From contig NZ_LZJZ01000061.1 of the NCBI RefSeq assembly GCF_001667585.1, forward strand, positions 160,367-224,366: a stretch of DNA of 64,000 nt. Reading direction: 5' to 3'. Positions 1 through 9,600 of the stretch are shown here, one piece after another. The notes under the pieces are model-generated. The model ran no database searches. It saw nothing but the letters and a program-made list of their open reading frames with translations, and was not told the DNA's origin. This DNA is from Mycobacterium sp. E2733. GTDB taxonomy: Bacteria; Actinomycetota; Actinomycetes; Mycobacteriales; Mycobacteriaceae. Every line of letters starts with the position of its first letter. The stretch's first letter is position 1. The position numbers and the translations under genes are program-made.

Positions 1-1007
1 TCGTAGCCGAGGGCGCCCCACGCGGCGTAGATGGCGCCGGTGACGGGTTGGGCCCCGCTGGCCGGCGACCAGTACATCGCCCCCTTCTCGAAGACTACGT
101 AGCGCGTCGCGCCCGCCCCTTGCGATTCCGGCGACGTCGGTGCGCCCAGTTCGCTGTTCATGCCGCCCATCGCCTGCCACCGCTCATAGATGGCACTACC
201 TTGTAGCGACTGCGCAAGATCCTGGGCGCTGGGGCGAAGATTAAACCGCGCGGCAATGTCGCGGACATGGTTCATCACGGCGTATCCGAGGTGACCGGGG
301 CAATCAGTGTCGCTGACGTCGCGGTGGGCGAAGACGCAGGGCAGGGTCACGACGGCGCCTTGGGGGTGACGGGTGTAGGGGCCGCCGTCCGATGTCAACG
401 CGACACTGCCATGCGGGTCGATGCCATCCATGGCCAGCCGCCACCCGAGCAAGCGCCCGACGGTGCCCACCTGAACCGGCGTAGGGCCCACCGCGTCGAA
501 TTCGCCAATCATGCACACTGCCCACGTGTTCCGGTTGAACCCGCCAGTGTGGGTGCCCTGAATCGCTCGGGTCATCCCGCCGAACCGGCCCTCGAATACC
601 TGGCCGTACTTGTCGACCAGCGCGTGGTAGGCGATGTCCGACCAGCCCAGGGTGCGGGTGTGGTAGGTGTAGATCGCCCGAACAATCGCCGCCGAGTCCT
701 GCTGCGCGTAGTCATTGACCCCCGCGGAATGGTGCACGACGCCTGCCTTGATTCCGTTGTCGTACATCGGTGCTCGGCTGCGAATCGACTCGTCGGCGCC
801 CCACTGGGAGCGGCTGATGATATTGGGGGCCTGGCCGGGCGCTTCGACCGCCGCGACCAGGACGGGATCCGCCTTCGCGCTTGGGGATTGGGCCAGCCCC
901 GAGGCGGCCGTGCCCAAAGCCAGCATTACGGGCGCAGCCGCAGCGTATGTGAGGACACTGCGGCGCGAAACAGGTGATGGCGCTGAGCGCCCGCACCAAT
1001 CAGGCAC
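1..1007 (-). CDS. PGRP-type N-acetylmuramoyl-L-alanine amidase with LGFP-like tail, Csp (Rv3811)-like, 3' end off window
   Basis: The protein cleaves the amide bond between MurNAc and the peptide stem and should act outside the membrane. Reading the minus strand from a GTG at 1007 gives a twin-arginine-like leader (SRRSVL, then Ala-rich, ending AKADP). An amidase_2/PGRP domain follows: ISRSQWGA, VVHHSAG (zinc His), DIAYHALVD, AIQGTHTGGFN and FAHRDVSDTDCPG (second zinc His and Cys). After it comes an LGFP-like repeat (GGMNSELGAPTSPE, then YVVFEKGAMYWSP), as in cell-wall-anchored actinobacterial amidases. The reading frame stays open to the window edge, so the C-terminus is missing. The architecture matches mycobacterial Csp/Rv3811 as I remember it. 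The start is uncertain: no ATG lies in frame near the leader. The only other reading frames here are shadows of this gene. Confidence 0.85.
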   Translation of the reverse strand, partial: MPDWCGRSAPSPVSRRSVLTYAAAAPVMLALGTAASGLAQSPSAKADPVLVAAVEAPGQAPNIISRSQWGADESIRSRAPMYDNGIKAGVVHHSAGVNDYAQQDSAAIVRAIYTYHTRTLGWSDIAYHALVDKYGQVFEGRFGGMTRAIQGTHTGGFNRNTWAVCMIGEFDAVGPTPVQVGTVGRLLGWRLAMDGIDPHGSVALTSDGGPYTRHPQGAVVTLPCVFAHRDVSDTDCPGHLGYAVMNHVRDIAARFNLRPSAQDLAQSLQGSAIYERWQAMGGMNSELGAPTSPESQGAGATRYVVFEKGAMYWSPASGAQPVTGAIYAAWGALGY

Positions 1008-1339
1008 GCACCACGGTATCCCGCGGTAACAACATTCATAACGCAACCCGCCGCAGCCGGATACGGTCAATCCTCGCGGCCTCTGCAAATTCGGCCATCA
1101 GGGCCATACTCGACGGTCGTTCGGTCGCGCCGGGTGGCGGGTCAGTGGCCTTCCCGTACCCGCCGCGAGGGCAAGCGCGGCCATCGCGACGCCCTGTTAG
1201 CAAATCCGACAGACGATTCGCGTAGGTGCCTCCGGTCAGCTCGTTCGAGCCGCCCTTGACCCCCATCGCCCGAAGCCGACCGGCGCGGAGACCCCGAACC
1301 ACCTTGGGACCGCGTGCGGCGACGACATGGACCGGACTC
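1008..1339. other. Intergenic stretch with no recognisable gene
   Basis: An 88-codon open frame exists on the minus strand (1302 to 1036). Its product is Arg/Gly-rich and low in recognisable motifs, and it lacks a clear ribosome binding site. I do not recognise it and regard it as doubtful. Nothing else is evident before the stress-protein relic that follows. Confidence 0.3.
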
Positions 1340-1502
1340 AGCGGCAGATTCCGCAGCGCGCCACGATGGGCCGCCCGCCAGACGGCAGCGTGTCCCGCTG
1401 CCGAGCCATAATCCCTACTAAAATCGGGCGACGCGGCGGCTGCGACATTTTCGGTTCCGTGATTGTCAGGGCTCGAAGAGATGCAAGCCGAAGGACTCGC
1501 AC
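1340..1502 (-). pseudogene. Decayed 5' fragment of a universal stress protein gene
   Basis: This stretch aligns base by base, with scattered changes, to the 5' end and upstream region of the intact universal stress protein gene whose start is at 15617. The matching part runs from the segment encoding DGSAAALGAVRWAARDAALRN back through the ATG region and on into the leader (shared words such as GCAAGCCGA). Stops and frame breaks prevent translation as a stress protein, and nothing of the rest of the gene remains. It is a relic of a duplicated or deleted paralogue. The open frame on the plus strand here is its antisense shadow. Confidence 0.7.
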
Positions 1503-1553
1503 ACCTATGAAAGTGATCGTTGCGGCTGGTCCGCCACTGGGAATGGCCAGCGA

Positions 1554-1784
1554 CTAGGAAGCGTCACGCAGGCGGGTCTCCACATCCTTGATTCCCTGGC
1601 GCAGGTGCTCGGCCAAGTACCATTCCTCACCGCTATGGGCATCGCGTAACGCCACGTCGACTGCCAATTTGGCGGCCGAGAGGTGTCCTCGCCGTTCCTC
1701 CCCGTGAGTGGTGATGGCATGAAGGACGGCCCTCACGGCCTCCTGACAGGCATTGGGGAACCCGCTGCAATGTGCGACCGACAT
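1554..1784 (-). CDS. Small hypothetical protein (76 aa)
   Basis: An ATG at 1784 is preceded at good spacing by a ribosome binding site (AAGGGG). The product is soluble, Ala/Glu/His-rich and predicted mostly helical, for example EAVRAVLHAITTHGEERRGHLSAAKLAVDVALRDA. No signal peptide, membrane segment or known domain is visible. It stands alone, with no close partner on the same strand. I do not recognise the family. Confidence 0.55.
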   Translation of the reverse strand: MSVAHCSGFPNACQEAVRAVLHAITTHGEERRGHLSAAKLAVDVALRDAHSGEEWYLAEHLRQGIKDVETRLRDAS

Positions 1785-2204
1785 GCCGACCCCTTATGAG
1801 TAGATGCAGATACCGGCCGTAGACAGCGGTGTGGTCACGCGAATTGCTCTGACCGCGCCCTGTGTACGCCTGCTCACTGTGATGCCCGCTGCACAGGGCT
1901 GCAAACCTTCCTTCATCGTTTAGGGTCCCGGCGATTCGAGTCCCGGCGGGCGCCGCCGACGAGCATCCGAGCGGAGCGCTCGTCAGTTGTCAGCCGTCGC
2001 CGCTCTCGTCGCCCAGCTCGCGCCGCATCCGGCGCCGCCAGCGCCCGGCAGCACCCACCATCACCTCGTCGACCCGGCCGAGCTCGCGCGCTAAATCACT
2101 GGCCAAAGCCAGGATCGCCGACTCCGCGGACAGCGCGCCGCCAGGCGTTGCGAGCCTGAGCGCGCTGTCGGTTGCCTCAATTCATTGGATCCGGTAGCGG
2201 TGAA
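1785..2204. other. Intergenic stretch with a possible gene remnant
   Basis: On the minus strand, between about 2177 and 1990, a coding-like frame without a start codon reads ...ESAILALASDLARELGRVDEVMVGAAGRWRRR and ends at a TGA at 1990. An in-frame stop lies just upstream near 2180, so it is either a degraded small gene or chance. Nothing else is recognisable between 1785 and 1985. Confidence 0.3.
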
Positions 2205-2573
2205 TCACCGCAGTTTCTCCGCGAATTCGACGATGTTGCCGTCCGGGTCGGCGATGTGCAGCGTCCTTTCACGCCATGGCCGATTTACCGGTCCGGTGAG
2301 GATCTCGACGCCGAGCCCGCGCAGCCGCTCCGCTTCTGCATCTGCGTCCTCAATCAGGAAGCCGATCTCGCCGCAGGGCGGATTGCCGCCTTCGCGACCG
2401 ATGAGCTCGGGCAGCTTCGAGCGTTCGAAAAGCGAGAACTTCGTGTTTTCCAGTGCGAACTCGACATAGCCGTCGCCCTCGATTCGCACCTGGAGCCCGA
2501 TCACGTCGCGGTAAAACGCCACCGACCGGCGCAGCGATTCGACATATTGGATGACGTAGTCCACACGACGCAT
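2205..2573 (-). CDS. VOC/glyoxalase-fold protein
   Basis: A single-module vicinal-oxygen-chelate protein of 122 aa, half the size of two-module dioxygenases. Typical elements are the opening MRRVDYVIQYVESLRRSVAFYRDVIGL, a central GFLIEDADAEAERLRGLGVEI, and the closing HIADPDGNIVEF, whose Glu is a usual metal ligand. It is the last gene of a minus-strand run of acyl-CoA genes, 41 bp after the crotonase gene. A lyase, isomerase or dioxygenase step on the same substrate is possible, but the reaction cannot be read from the sequence. An ATG at 2573 is chosen over a GTG nine bases upstream. Confidence 0.8.
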   Translation of the reverse strand: MRRVDYVIQYVESLRRSVAFYRDVIGLQVRIEGDGYVEFALENTKFSLFERSKLPELIGREGGNPPCGEIGFLIEDADAEAERLRGLGVEILTGPVNRPWRERTLHIADPDGNIVEFAEKLR

Positions 2574-2614
2574 GCAATGCACCGTATCGGTTTCCGCTGT
2601 GAACTCGCGGGAGT

Positions 2615-3376
2615 TCAGCGACCGATGAACAGGGGAGCGCGGCGCTGAGCCGCCGCCGTCACGCCCTCGCGGAAGTCGGCGGTCGCCTGGAGTCGATTTT
2701 GTTCCTCGAGCTCGTGGGCGGTGGCGGCTGCGACGGCCTCGGCGAGTCCGGCGCGCATCGTGGCACGGATGCTGGTGAGCGCCAGGGGCGCCGAGGCGGC
2801 GATACGCTCGGCGAACCGGACCGCGGCCGGGCGAACATCACCGTCGGCCGCTAGTTCATCGAAAAGCCCTGCCGCATAGCCGATTTCACCACCACAACGC
2901 TCACCGGTGAGCATCCACTCGAGGGCTTTTTGCTGGCCGACGACACGCGGCAACGTGGCGGTGATGCCGAAGCCGGGATGAAAACCGAGCCGGCTGAAGT
3001 TGGCCGCAAATCTCGAGGAGGGCGCCGCCACTCGGAAGTCTGCGCTGAGCGCGAGCCCTAGCCCACCGCCGATCGCCGCACCCTGAACCGCCGCGACAAC
3101 CGGCGTGCCGGCGCGGAACAACCGAATGGCTTGGGCGTAAAGCTCTTTGGGAGACGAGCGATGCTCGGCGGGCAGGGAGAAGTCGGCACCCGCGCAAAAG
3201 TGTTTTCCCTCCGCGCACAACACGATCGCCCGGCATTCGATGTCGTCGTCCAGTTGCTCGTAAGCGTCGGCGATGTGCGTGATCAAGGCGGTGTCGAAGT
3301 AGTTGTTCGGGGGCCGATGGATTTCCACGATGGCGACGTGGCCGACGGATTCGATGGTGACATCGACAGTGGTCAT
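2615..3376 (-). CDS. Enoyl-CoA hydratase/isomerase (crotonase) family protein
   Basis: A crotonase-fold protein of 253 aa, expected to act on a CoA thioester in the cytoplasm. The oxyanion-hole segment is present (GKHFCAGADFS, then VQGAAIGGGLGLALSADFRVA). Of the two classical catalytic glutamates, the one equivalent to Glu164 of rat crotonase is kept in ALEWMLTGE. The Glu144 position, normally PE before LGL.PG, reads NFSRLGFHPG and so has lost its Glu. A simple hydratase is therefore less likely than an isomerase, hydrolase or lyase of this fold. The start overlaps the stop of the upstream hydrolase gene by 4 bp, indicating translational coupling. Confidence 0.85.
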   Translation of the reverse strand: MTTVDVTIESVGHVAIVEIHRPPNNYFDTALITHIADAYEQLDDDIECRAIVLCAEGKHFCAGADFSLPAEHRSSPKELYAQAIRLFRAGTPVVAAVQGAAIGGGLGLALSADFRVAAPSSRFAANFSRLGFHPGFGITATLPRVVGQQKALEWMLTGERCGGEIGYAAGLFDELAADGDVRPAAVRFAERIAASAPLALTSIRATMRAGLAEAVAAATAHELEEQNRLQATADFREGVTAAAQRRAPLFIGR

Positions 3377-4137
3377 AGCTGTTCCAGCAGTTCGCGCACG
3401 GCGGCATTGAATATCTCGGGCTGGTCCATATTCGCCGCATGCCCGGCATTGTCGATGACCAGCTTGCGGGAATTGGCGATCTTACGGTGCATGTAGTCGG
3501 CCGGGGCCAGGAAGTCGGTGTCCTGGGCCCCGACGACCACCAACGTGGGCACCATGATGCTGTCGAGCGACGTGATCACGCGAGCGTCCTTTTGCGCCAT
3601 CACACCGCGGGCAGCGCGAGGCAACCCCTCGGGATGGGCATGCAACGCCTGAGCGACTTCCGCCGAGACGTCGGCGTGCCCTTCGCCCCGCTCAAGTTCT
3701 CGAGCGCGTCGTTCCACCCACGCATTCCACTTGTCGCGTGCTTCGTCGTTCCGATAACCCGGCCCCGTGTCGACCAGCACCAGCGCGGCCACGCGCTGCG
3801 GATGGACGATATAAAAGGCCAGGGATAGGTAGCCGCCCAAGGACATTCCGCCGAGCACGGCGCGATCGGCACCCGCGGCGTCGAGAATGGCAGCCATGTC
3901 GGCGACGCTGATCTGCTCGGTGTAGCGGTCCATGTCGTCGGGTGCATCGCTGCTGCCATGGCCGCGCTGGTCCCAAACGATCACCGGTCGGTCGACGCTC
4001 AAGGCATCGATATTGCGGTTCCACATGCCCGCGGTGGCGCCGAAACCGTGTGTGAGCAAGAGCGGCAAGCCCGGCGCGTCCGGGTTGTGCACCTCATAAG
4101 CCAGCGTGACCCCGTCTGGGCGCTGCAGTCGGTTCAC
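3373..4137 (-). CDS. Alpha/beta hydrolase
   Basis: A 254-aa alpha/beta hydrolase with the nucleophile elbow GGMSLGGYLS, an acid in VVVGAQDTDFLAP, and the terminal His in VIDNAGHAANMDQPE. The opening THGFGATAGMWNRNI carries the oxyanion HG. It resembles the 3-oxoadipate enol-lactonase/ring-fission hydrolase group. It overlaps its neighbours by 4 bp on both sides within the acyl-CoA dehydrogenase operon. A role in hydrolysing a lactone, ester or C-C bond in the same pathway is inferred. Confidence 0.85.
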   Translation of the reverse strand: MNRLQRPDGVTLAYEVHNPDAPGLPLLLTHGFGATAGMWNRNIDALSVDRPVIVWDQRGHGSSDAPDDMDRYTEQISVADMAAILDAAGADRAVLGGMSLGGYLSLAFYIVHPQRVAALVLVDTGPGYRNDEARDKWNAWVERRARELERGEGHADVSAEVAQALHAHPEGLPRAARGVMAQKDARVITSLDSIMVPTLVVVGAQDTDFLAPADYMHRKIANSRKLVIDNAGHAANMDQPEIFNAAVRELLEQL

Positions 4138-5189
4138 GACACCACCTCCGACCCTGACTGGATGGCGGGGTACAGGGCGTCGGGGCCACTGGCGACCAAA
4201 GCCGCGCCGAGCCGGTCCGCCCAGCGATGATGCGCCGCGGCTTCGTCTCGCCAGGCCCAGAGGCGACGGGTCAGATAATGCAACGGATATTCCTTCGTCA
4301 TACCGATAGCGCCATGCGTCTGGTGGGCGGCCGCCGTCACCAACTGTGCCGCCCGGTCGGCAAGCATTTTGGCGCAGGCGATTTCGAAGCTGCCTCGACC
4401 GAATTCGACCGCCTCGACGGCACCGTCGATGGCCGACGCGACCACGGCGGCCTGCTGGTGGATGGTGACCAGATGGGCTTGCACGCCCTGGAAACGATTG
4501 ATGGGGCGCCCGAACTGCTCACGTTCGCCGCTGTAGCGCAATGTCATTGCCGCGACGGCACTGATCGCGCCGGTCATCAACGCGGCCCGCCCCAGCGCGA
4601 TGCGCTCCCAGAGCGTTTCCTCGGTGACCGCGTCAGGTGCGTCAGCGCGCGCGGTTACCGGCACACCATCGAAAATTACTGTGTCACGGGGCTCGGCGGC
4701 AAGGTTGACCCCGCGGCTGACGGCCGGTCCTGCTGATGAGGCGGCCGGTCCGGGCGCGAGTACCACGACGCCGTCGACGAGTCCGATGACATGCTCGGCG
4801 CGGTGACCCCACGCGACCGCGGGCGCCGTACCGAACAGGCGGTCACCGTCGAGGCGGAGTGCCGCGACGGGCGCCAGCACCGTGCGAACGCCTTTGGGCA
4901 GTGGCAAACCGGCAGAAGCCAATAGCCACCCACCGACCAGTCCGGCCTCGGCCAGGGGCGCCGGCGCGGCGTGCGCTCCCGCCGCTCGCAGCAGCTGGAC
5001 CGCGTCGGCAACGCTGCCCCCGGCTCCGCCCAGCTGCTCTGGGACGGGGACGTCACTGAATCCGCCTTGCTGCAGGGCTTGCCACAGTTGCGCCGCCCAA
5101 CCGGTAGCTTCAGCTTCGCCCACATCCTCCCAACGGCTGTGCGCGGCAAAAAGTTTGGCGGCCGCGCCATACAGTCCGTCGTCGCTCAT
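4134..5189 (-). CDS. Acyl-CoA dehydrogenase-like protein (second subunit)
   Basis: A 351-aa acyl-CoA dehydrogenase-fold protein starting MSDDGLYGAAAKLF. Its ATG overlaps the TGA of the upstream dehydrogenase gene (ATGA, 5186-5189). The C-terminal half has typical FAD-fold segments (YSGEREQFGRPINRFQGVQAHLV, HQTHGAIGMTKEYPLHYLTRRLWAW). The middle domain is short and divergent. Adjacent fadE pairs in mycobacteria often form alpha2beta2 heterotetramers, as known for steroid-degrading FadE pairs, and this pair fits that pattern. An in-frame extension to 5312 exists, but it would overlap the upstream gene by more than 120 bp and is unlikely. Confidence 0.85.
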   Translation of the reverse strand: MSDDGLYGAAAKLFAAHSRWEDVGEAEATGWAAQLWQALQQGGFSDVPVPEQLGGAGGSVADAVQLLRAAGAHAAPAPLAEAGLVGGWLLASAGLPLPKGVRTVLAPVAALRLDGDRLFGTAPAVAWGHRAEHVIGLVDGVVVLAPGPAASSAGPAVSRGVNLAAEPRDTVIFDGVPVTARADAPDAVTEETLWERIALGRAALMTGAISAVAAMTLRYSGEREQFGRPINRFQGVQAHLVTIHQQAAVVASAIDGAVEAVEFGRGSFEIACAKMLADRAAQLVTAAAHQTHGAIGMTKEYPLHYLTRRLWAWRDEAAAHHRWADRLGAALVASGPDALYPAIQSGSEVVS

Positions 5190-6322
5190 GACAAACCTTT
5201 GGCGGCGACTGAACGCAGTATCTCGTTGGTACCGCCCCGGATGGTGAACGACGGCGAGTCCAGCACGGCGCGGCGTAATAACCGTTCGAAGAGCGACGGC
5301 TCTTGTCCGCATACGAGCTCACGGTCCATCAATTCGCGCAGCGCGCTCACGACATCCTGTTCGAACCGGGTGCCCATTTCCTTGATGAGCGCGGCCTCGG
5401 CCGAGGGCGTGTCGCCCGCGTCGATGGCGCGGGCCACCGTCACCGACAGCCGGCGCAGCACCCAGTACTGGGCCGCGAGTTCGCCGATCAGCCGACTCCC
5501 GGCAGGACTGGCGGCCAGGTCCGGCCACTCGCGCATGAACTCCTGGACGAGCAAGAAGGTCGAGATCCAGCGGTCCGGCCCGCTGCGCTCGTAAGCCAAC
5601 TCGCTGGCATTCTGCGCCCAACCTTGCCCGATTTCGCCGATCACCATGTCGTCGGAGACGAGCACGCCATCAAGGACCACCTCGGCGAAGTGGTCGGTGC
5701 TTCCGTTCAGGTAGGGGATCGGCTTGACCGTCACGCCGGGGCTGCGCATGTCGATCAGGAACCGGCTCAGCCCCGCATGACGTTCGCCCTCCCCGGTTCG
5801 ACACAGCGCGATCATGAAGTCGGCGCGCATCGCGTTGCTCGTCCATACCTTCACGCCCGACACTCGCCAGCCATCCCCGTCGCGCACACCCCGCGTCCGC
5901 ACCGAAGCGAGATCGCTTCCGGCGTCGGGCTCGCTCATGCCGATACAAAAACACAACTCGCCCCTGCAGATTCGCGGCAACAGCCACTGCTTCTGGTCCT
6001 CGGTGCCGTAACGCAGCAGCACGGGGGCGATCTGTCGGTCGGCCACCCAGTGATGCGCGACCGGGGCGCCCCAGCGCAGCAACTCCTCGACGACGACAAA
6101 GCGGTCGACGGCGGTGGCGTCGCGACCGCCGTAGCCCACTGGGACCGCCATGCCGATCCAGCCACGCTCGGCCAACGCGGCGGAGAACGCCCGATCAACC
6201 CCCGCGCCCATCCCGAGACCGGGCTCGAACGTTCCCCAGGGCAGCGTCTCGGCCAGGAATGCCCGAACCCTTTGCCGCAATTCCAGCTCTGCGGCGGTGA
6301 GCGCGGCAGGCGGCGTGACCAT
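5186..6322 (-). CDS. Acyl-CoA dehydrogenase (first subunit)
   Basis: A 378-aa flavoprotein that should introduce an alpha-beta double bond into an acyl-CoA. Recognisable parts are the N-terminal helical domain (LRQRVRAFLAETLPWG), the FAD-contacting LCFCIGMSEPDAGSDLASVRTRG, the VSGVKVWTSNAMRADFMIAL strand region, and a C-terminal end with FTIRGGTNEILRSVAAKGL. It is the first gene of the five-gene minus-strand operon. The ATG at 6322 (MVTPPAAL) is chosen because the 68 in-frame codons upstream resemble no dehydrogenase. The ribosome binding site there is weak. Confidence 0.9.
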   Translation of the reverse strand: MVTPPAALTAAELELRQRVRAFLAETLPWGTFEPGLGMGAGVDRAFSAALAERGWIGMAVPVGYGGRDATAVDRFVVVEELLRWGAPVAHHWVADRQIAPVLLRYGTEDQKQWLLPRICRGELCFCIGMSEPDAGSDLASVRTRGVRDGDGWRVSGVKVWTSNAMRADFMIALCRTGEGERHAGLSRFLIDMRSPGVTVKPIPYLNGSTDHFAEVVLDGVLVSDDMVIGEIGQGWAQNASELAYERSGPDRWISTFLLVQEFMREWPDLAASPAGSRLIGELAAQYWVLRRLSVTVARAIDAGDTPSAEAALIKEMGTRFEQDVVSALRELMDRELVCGQEPSLFERLLRRAVLDSPSFTIRGGTNEILRSVAAKGLS

Positions 6323-6502
6323 ACTTGGCAGGCTAACCACCTGCCGTGAAGCGTGGAAAGGTACCGCCTCACCCGGGATGCCACTAATGAAACCGCCGAG
6401 CGCGGCACATGGGGCATCCGCCCCGAATGTTGGGCTCGACCCGGTTGGCGGAGGTTCAGCTGGTGTAGCAATAAGAGTCGCTGGAAGGTCCGCCGCGTTG
6501 CA

Positions 6503-6523
6503 GCCGGGTTTGATGCACCCGGC
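6503..6523 (-). terminator. Hairpin downstream of the large cyclase gene
   Basis: A 7-bp perfect inverted repeat (GCCGGGT/ACCCGGC) with a 7-nt loop lies 80 bp past the stop of the minus-strand cyclase gene. There is no U-tract, as is common for mycobacterial terminators. It sits between the cyclase gene and the dehydrogenase operon. Confidence 0.45.
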
Positions 6524-6603
6524 CACGGAAATCGTCGCCGTCCGGGAAGACTCGGACGCATGACCTCAAGCGAGTGGCGTCAGGTTGGTGCCTCGCCTAT
6601 CCG

Positions 6604-9600
6604 TTATCCGCCCGCCTTGTGTTTGGTCGGTGTGAGTGCGGCGCGCGCCCGGGCCAGCTCCGGCAATGCGCTGTCGGTGGGCATTCGGCTAACGGCGGCA
6701 GCAAGGGCGGCCCGGGAAGGGCCACCATTCAGTTCGAAAAGGTCGAGGGCAACGCGTAATTCGAACAGCCGGGCCCCCTGACGGTCGGCTAGGTCAAGGG
6801 CGGCTTGGAGGTCGGCACCGACGGCGCTTGAGTTGCTGTGGGTATGCGCCCGAAGCCGCAGCAATTCGGCATCGTAGAAGTGCATTCCCGTATCCCGGGC
6901 CAGGGACAGTGCGGCATCCAGCTGGTCGCGCGCGTGCTGTGGTTCGCCGAGCGCCAGCAGGAGCTGAGCGAGCACGCCGTCGAAAAAGGTGAGGTAGGCG
7001 TTCAGACCGGCTCTGGCCAAGACGTCGACAAGTTTGGTCATCGTGACCATGTGACGTGATAGCGCAGAGGGGTCCAGCGGCTCTGCCCTCAATGCGGTCA
7101 ACGCCGCAACCGTGGTTTGCTGGGTTTCGCCCCAGAGGTGCCAGGCATCGAAGCCATGGCGTTGCGCCTGCTCGGTCACCCCGGCGGCGAGTACCGACGC
7201 CTGGTCGAGCTGGCCGCCCTCGATCCGCATCCAGATCTCCACGAAGTTCGCGAAGGCCGCACTGAATGGGCCCTGGGGGAACCCTAGTCCTCCGACCCTT
7301 CCTGCGACCTCTGCGAGCTCAGCCTCCGCGCCGGGCAGATCACCCCGAACGAAGTTGACCAATGCCCGGTGGACGCGCGCTGTCGTGATGGGATCGTTCG
7401 GTTGATACCACAGCGCGTCTAGCTGGTCGGCTGCCACGAGATCCGGCATGGCGTGCTCGAGACGCGAACTGGCGGCGTTGAACTCCCCGCGGAGCGTCGC
7501 GACCACACCGAAGGAGGCCTCGATGACCGGGCGTAACCACTCCCGTCCTTGCTCGAGGCCTACACGCAGTGACCTGAGCACCCGCACCACCCGGCGCAGG
7601 TCGGCGCGCGTGAAGTAGTAGACCATCAGGGCAACCATGGTGGCGAGGAGCTCGTCATCATGCAGGTCGGTTCCGCTCAACTGCAGGCAGCGCTCGAAAT
7701 CGACCACAGCCGCGGGGCTTTGATTGCCTTCTGCCGCCGCGGCGAGGAATCCACGCTCGAGCCGCACCGCGATCTCGCTGCGGTCGCGGTCGGCACCTGT
7801 CGAGAGGCGGTCGAGTTGGGTGAGGGCAAGGCTCAGGTATGTGCGAGCCTCGGCGAGCGCCCCCCGACGACGTGCTTCGGTTGCGGCCTGCCGATAGGCC
7901 GATATGGCGTCGACGAACCGCTCGGCCTGCTCGTAGTGGCCGGCCACCAGCCGCCAGTCCGGGTCGACGCCTCTAACCCCCTGCAGCAGAGCATCGGCCA
8001 CCTTCCCGTGCAGTCCTCGGCGCACGCTGGCGGGCGCCAACTCGCGGGCCACCTCGTGGAGCAATTCGTGGCGAAAGCGCCAGCTGTTTGTTCCCGACGG
8101 CTCGACGACCAAGGCGTCTTCCAGTTCGTCGAGGACGTCGTCGACTTCATCGCCACTGCGCTGGCACACCGAGCACAGCAATCCACGATCGAATTGGCGA
8201 CCGATCACCGCCGCTGCCTCCACCACAGGGACCGCGTTGGGGCTCGCGCGCAGTCGCGCGAACAACGGCTCATACAGGGCGTCCGGTATGCCGGTCCGTT
8301 CTCCGTCGGGCTGGTCGCTGAAGCCCCGGACGAGTTGCTCGATGTAAAACGGGATGCCGTCGCACCGGGCGCGTATCTGGGAACGCTGCTTCGGCGACAG
8401 GCGCGGATTTAACGCGCTGACCAGGATGTCGGCTTGTTCGTCGGTCAATGGCTTGAGGTCGAAGATCTTGACCGGCCAGCTTTGCGGCAGCCAGCCGCCG
8501 TCCTGTCCCGTGATCACCACGAGGAGGCGCCCGTCGGCGGCGCCGAGCAACTGGCCGAGAACGTCCAGGGTGGACGGATCGAACCATTGCACATCCTTGG
8601 CCACCACGAGTCCTGAGCCGTCCCTAAAACATCCCAGCAGGTATTCGTGCACTGCCCCCATGATCAATTGGTGCAGCTTGTGGCCTTCGGCGGCAACCGG
8701 CTCATAGCCCGCCTCGGGGGCAATACCTATCACCGGTGCCAGCAACGGCAGCATGCGCGCCGTATCCAGTGATCGTGCGGCCACCTCCGCTTGCAGAAGC
8801 CGCAGGCGATCCGCGGGCTTGGTGAGACGGGCGATGCCACAACGACGTTCGAGTAATGTGCGCACCGGATGTAGACCAGCGTCGCTGTGCAGTGGGGATC
8901 CGACCAACTCCAGCGCCACCCCGCCCGCGCTCTCGGCCAGCTCGACGGCCGCCGCCGCTAATCGCGACTTACCGATGCCAGGCTCGCCGCGAAATACCAG
9001 CCCAGGCGTGCGAAGCGTGCCGCGCTGCGCACGTCGCCAACAATTCTGCAACCGGGCCAGTTCGCGTTCACGGTCCACAAGCGGACCGCGACCCACGCCA
9101 ACCCGGCCTGCGTCGGACTGCTCACCGAGCACAACGTAATAGCCGATGGGCGCCTCGATGCCCTTGACCGCCACTTGTGTCCGGCTCGTCAGCTCGAACG
9201 CCTCGCCAACTAGCGGTGCGACCGCGTCGGAAACCACTATCCCGCCCGGAGGTGCCAAGCTCGACACACGCTGGGCCAGGTTGGCCGCCATGCCGTAGAC
9301 GTCGTCTTGGGCGGTGTCTAAATACACCAGCCCTCGATGCACCCCGACACGTACCGCGATGTCGACTCCAAACCGACGTTTCGCCTGTCCCCCCAGCTTG
9401 GCCACCTCGCGACTGATCTCCAGCCCGGCTAGCACGGCCCGTTCGTCATCGTTCTCATGGGCTTCGGGGTGACCGAAGACTGCGAACAAGCCGTCACCTT
9501 TTGTCGAGCTGACATGTCCTCCATAGCGGTCCACGATCGCGAGAACTTGGTCGCGGTAGCGGCCCACAATTGTTCGGTAGGTTTCCGGGTCGATCCGCGT

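Noticed and set aside
267..977. 236-codon plus-strand open frame
   Set aside because: Antisense to the PGRP amidase gene, which has complete zinc-binding motifs on the minus strand.
1925..1965. Possible tRNA 3' end (GATTCGAGTCCCGGCGGGCG)
   Set aside because: It looks like a T-arm but the stem bases do not pair, and no D-arm, anticodon arm or acceptor 5' strand lies upstream.
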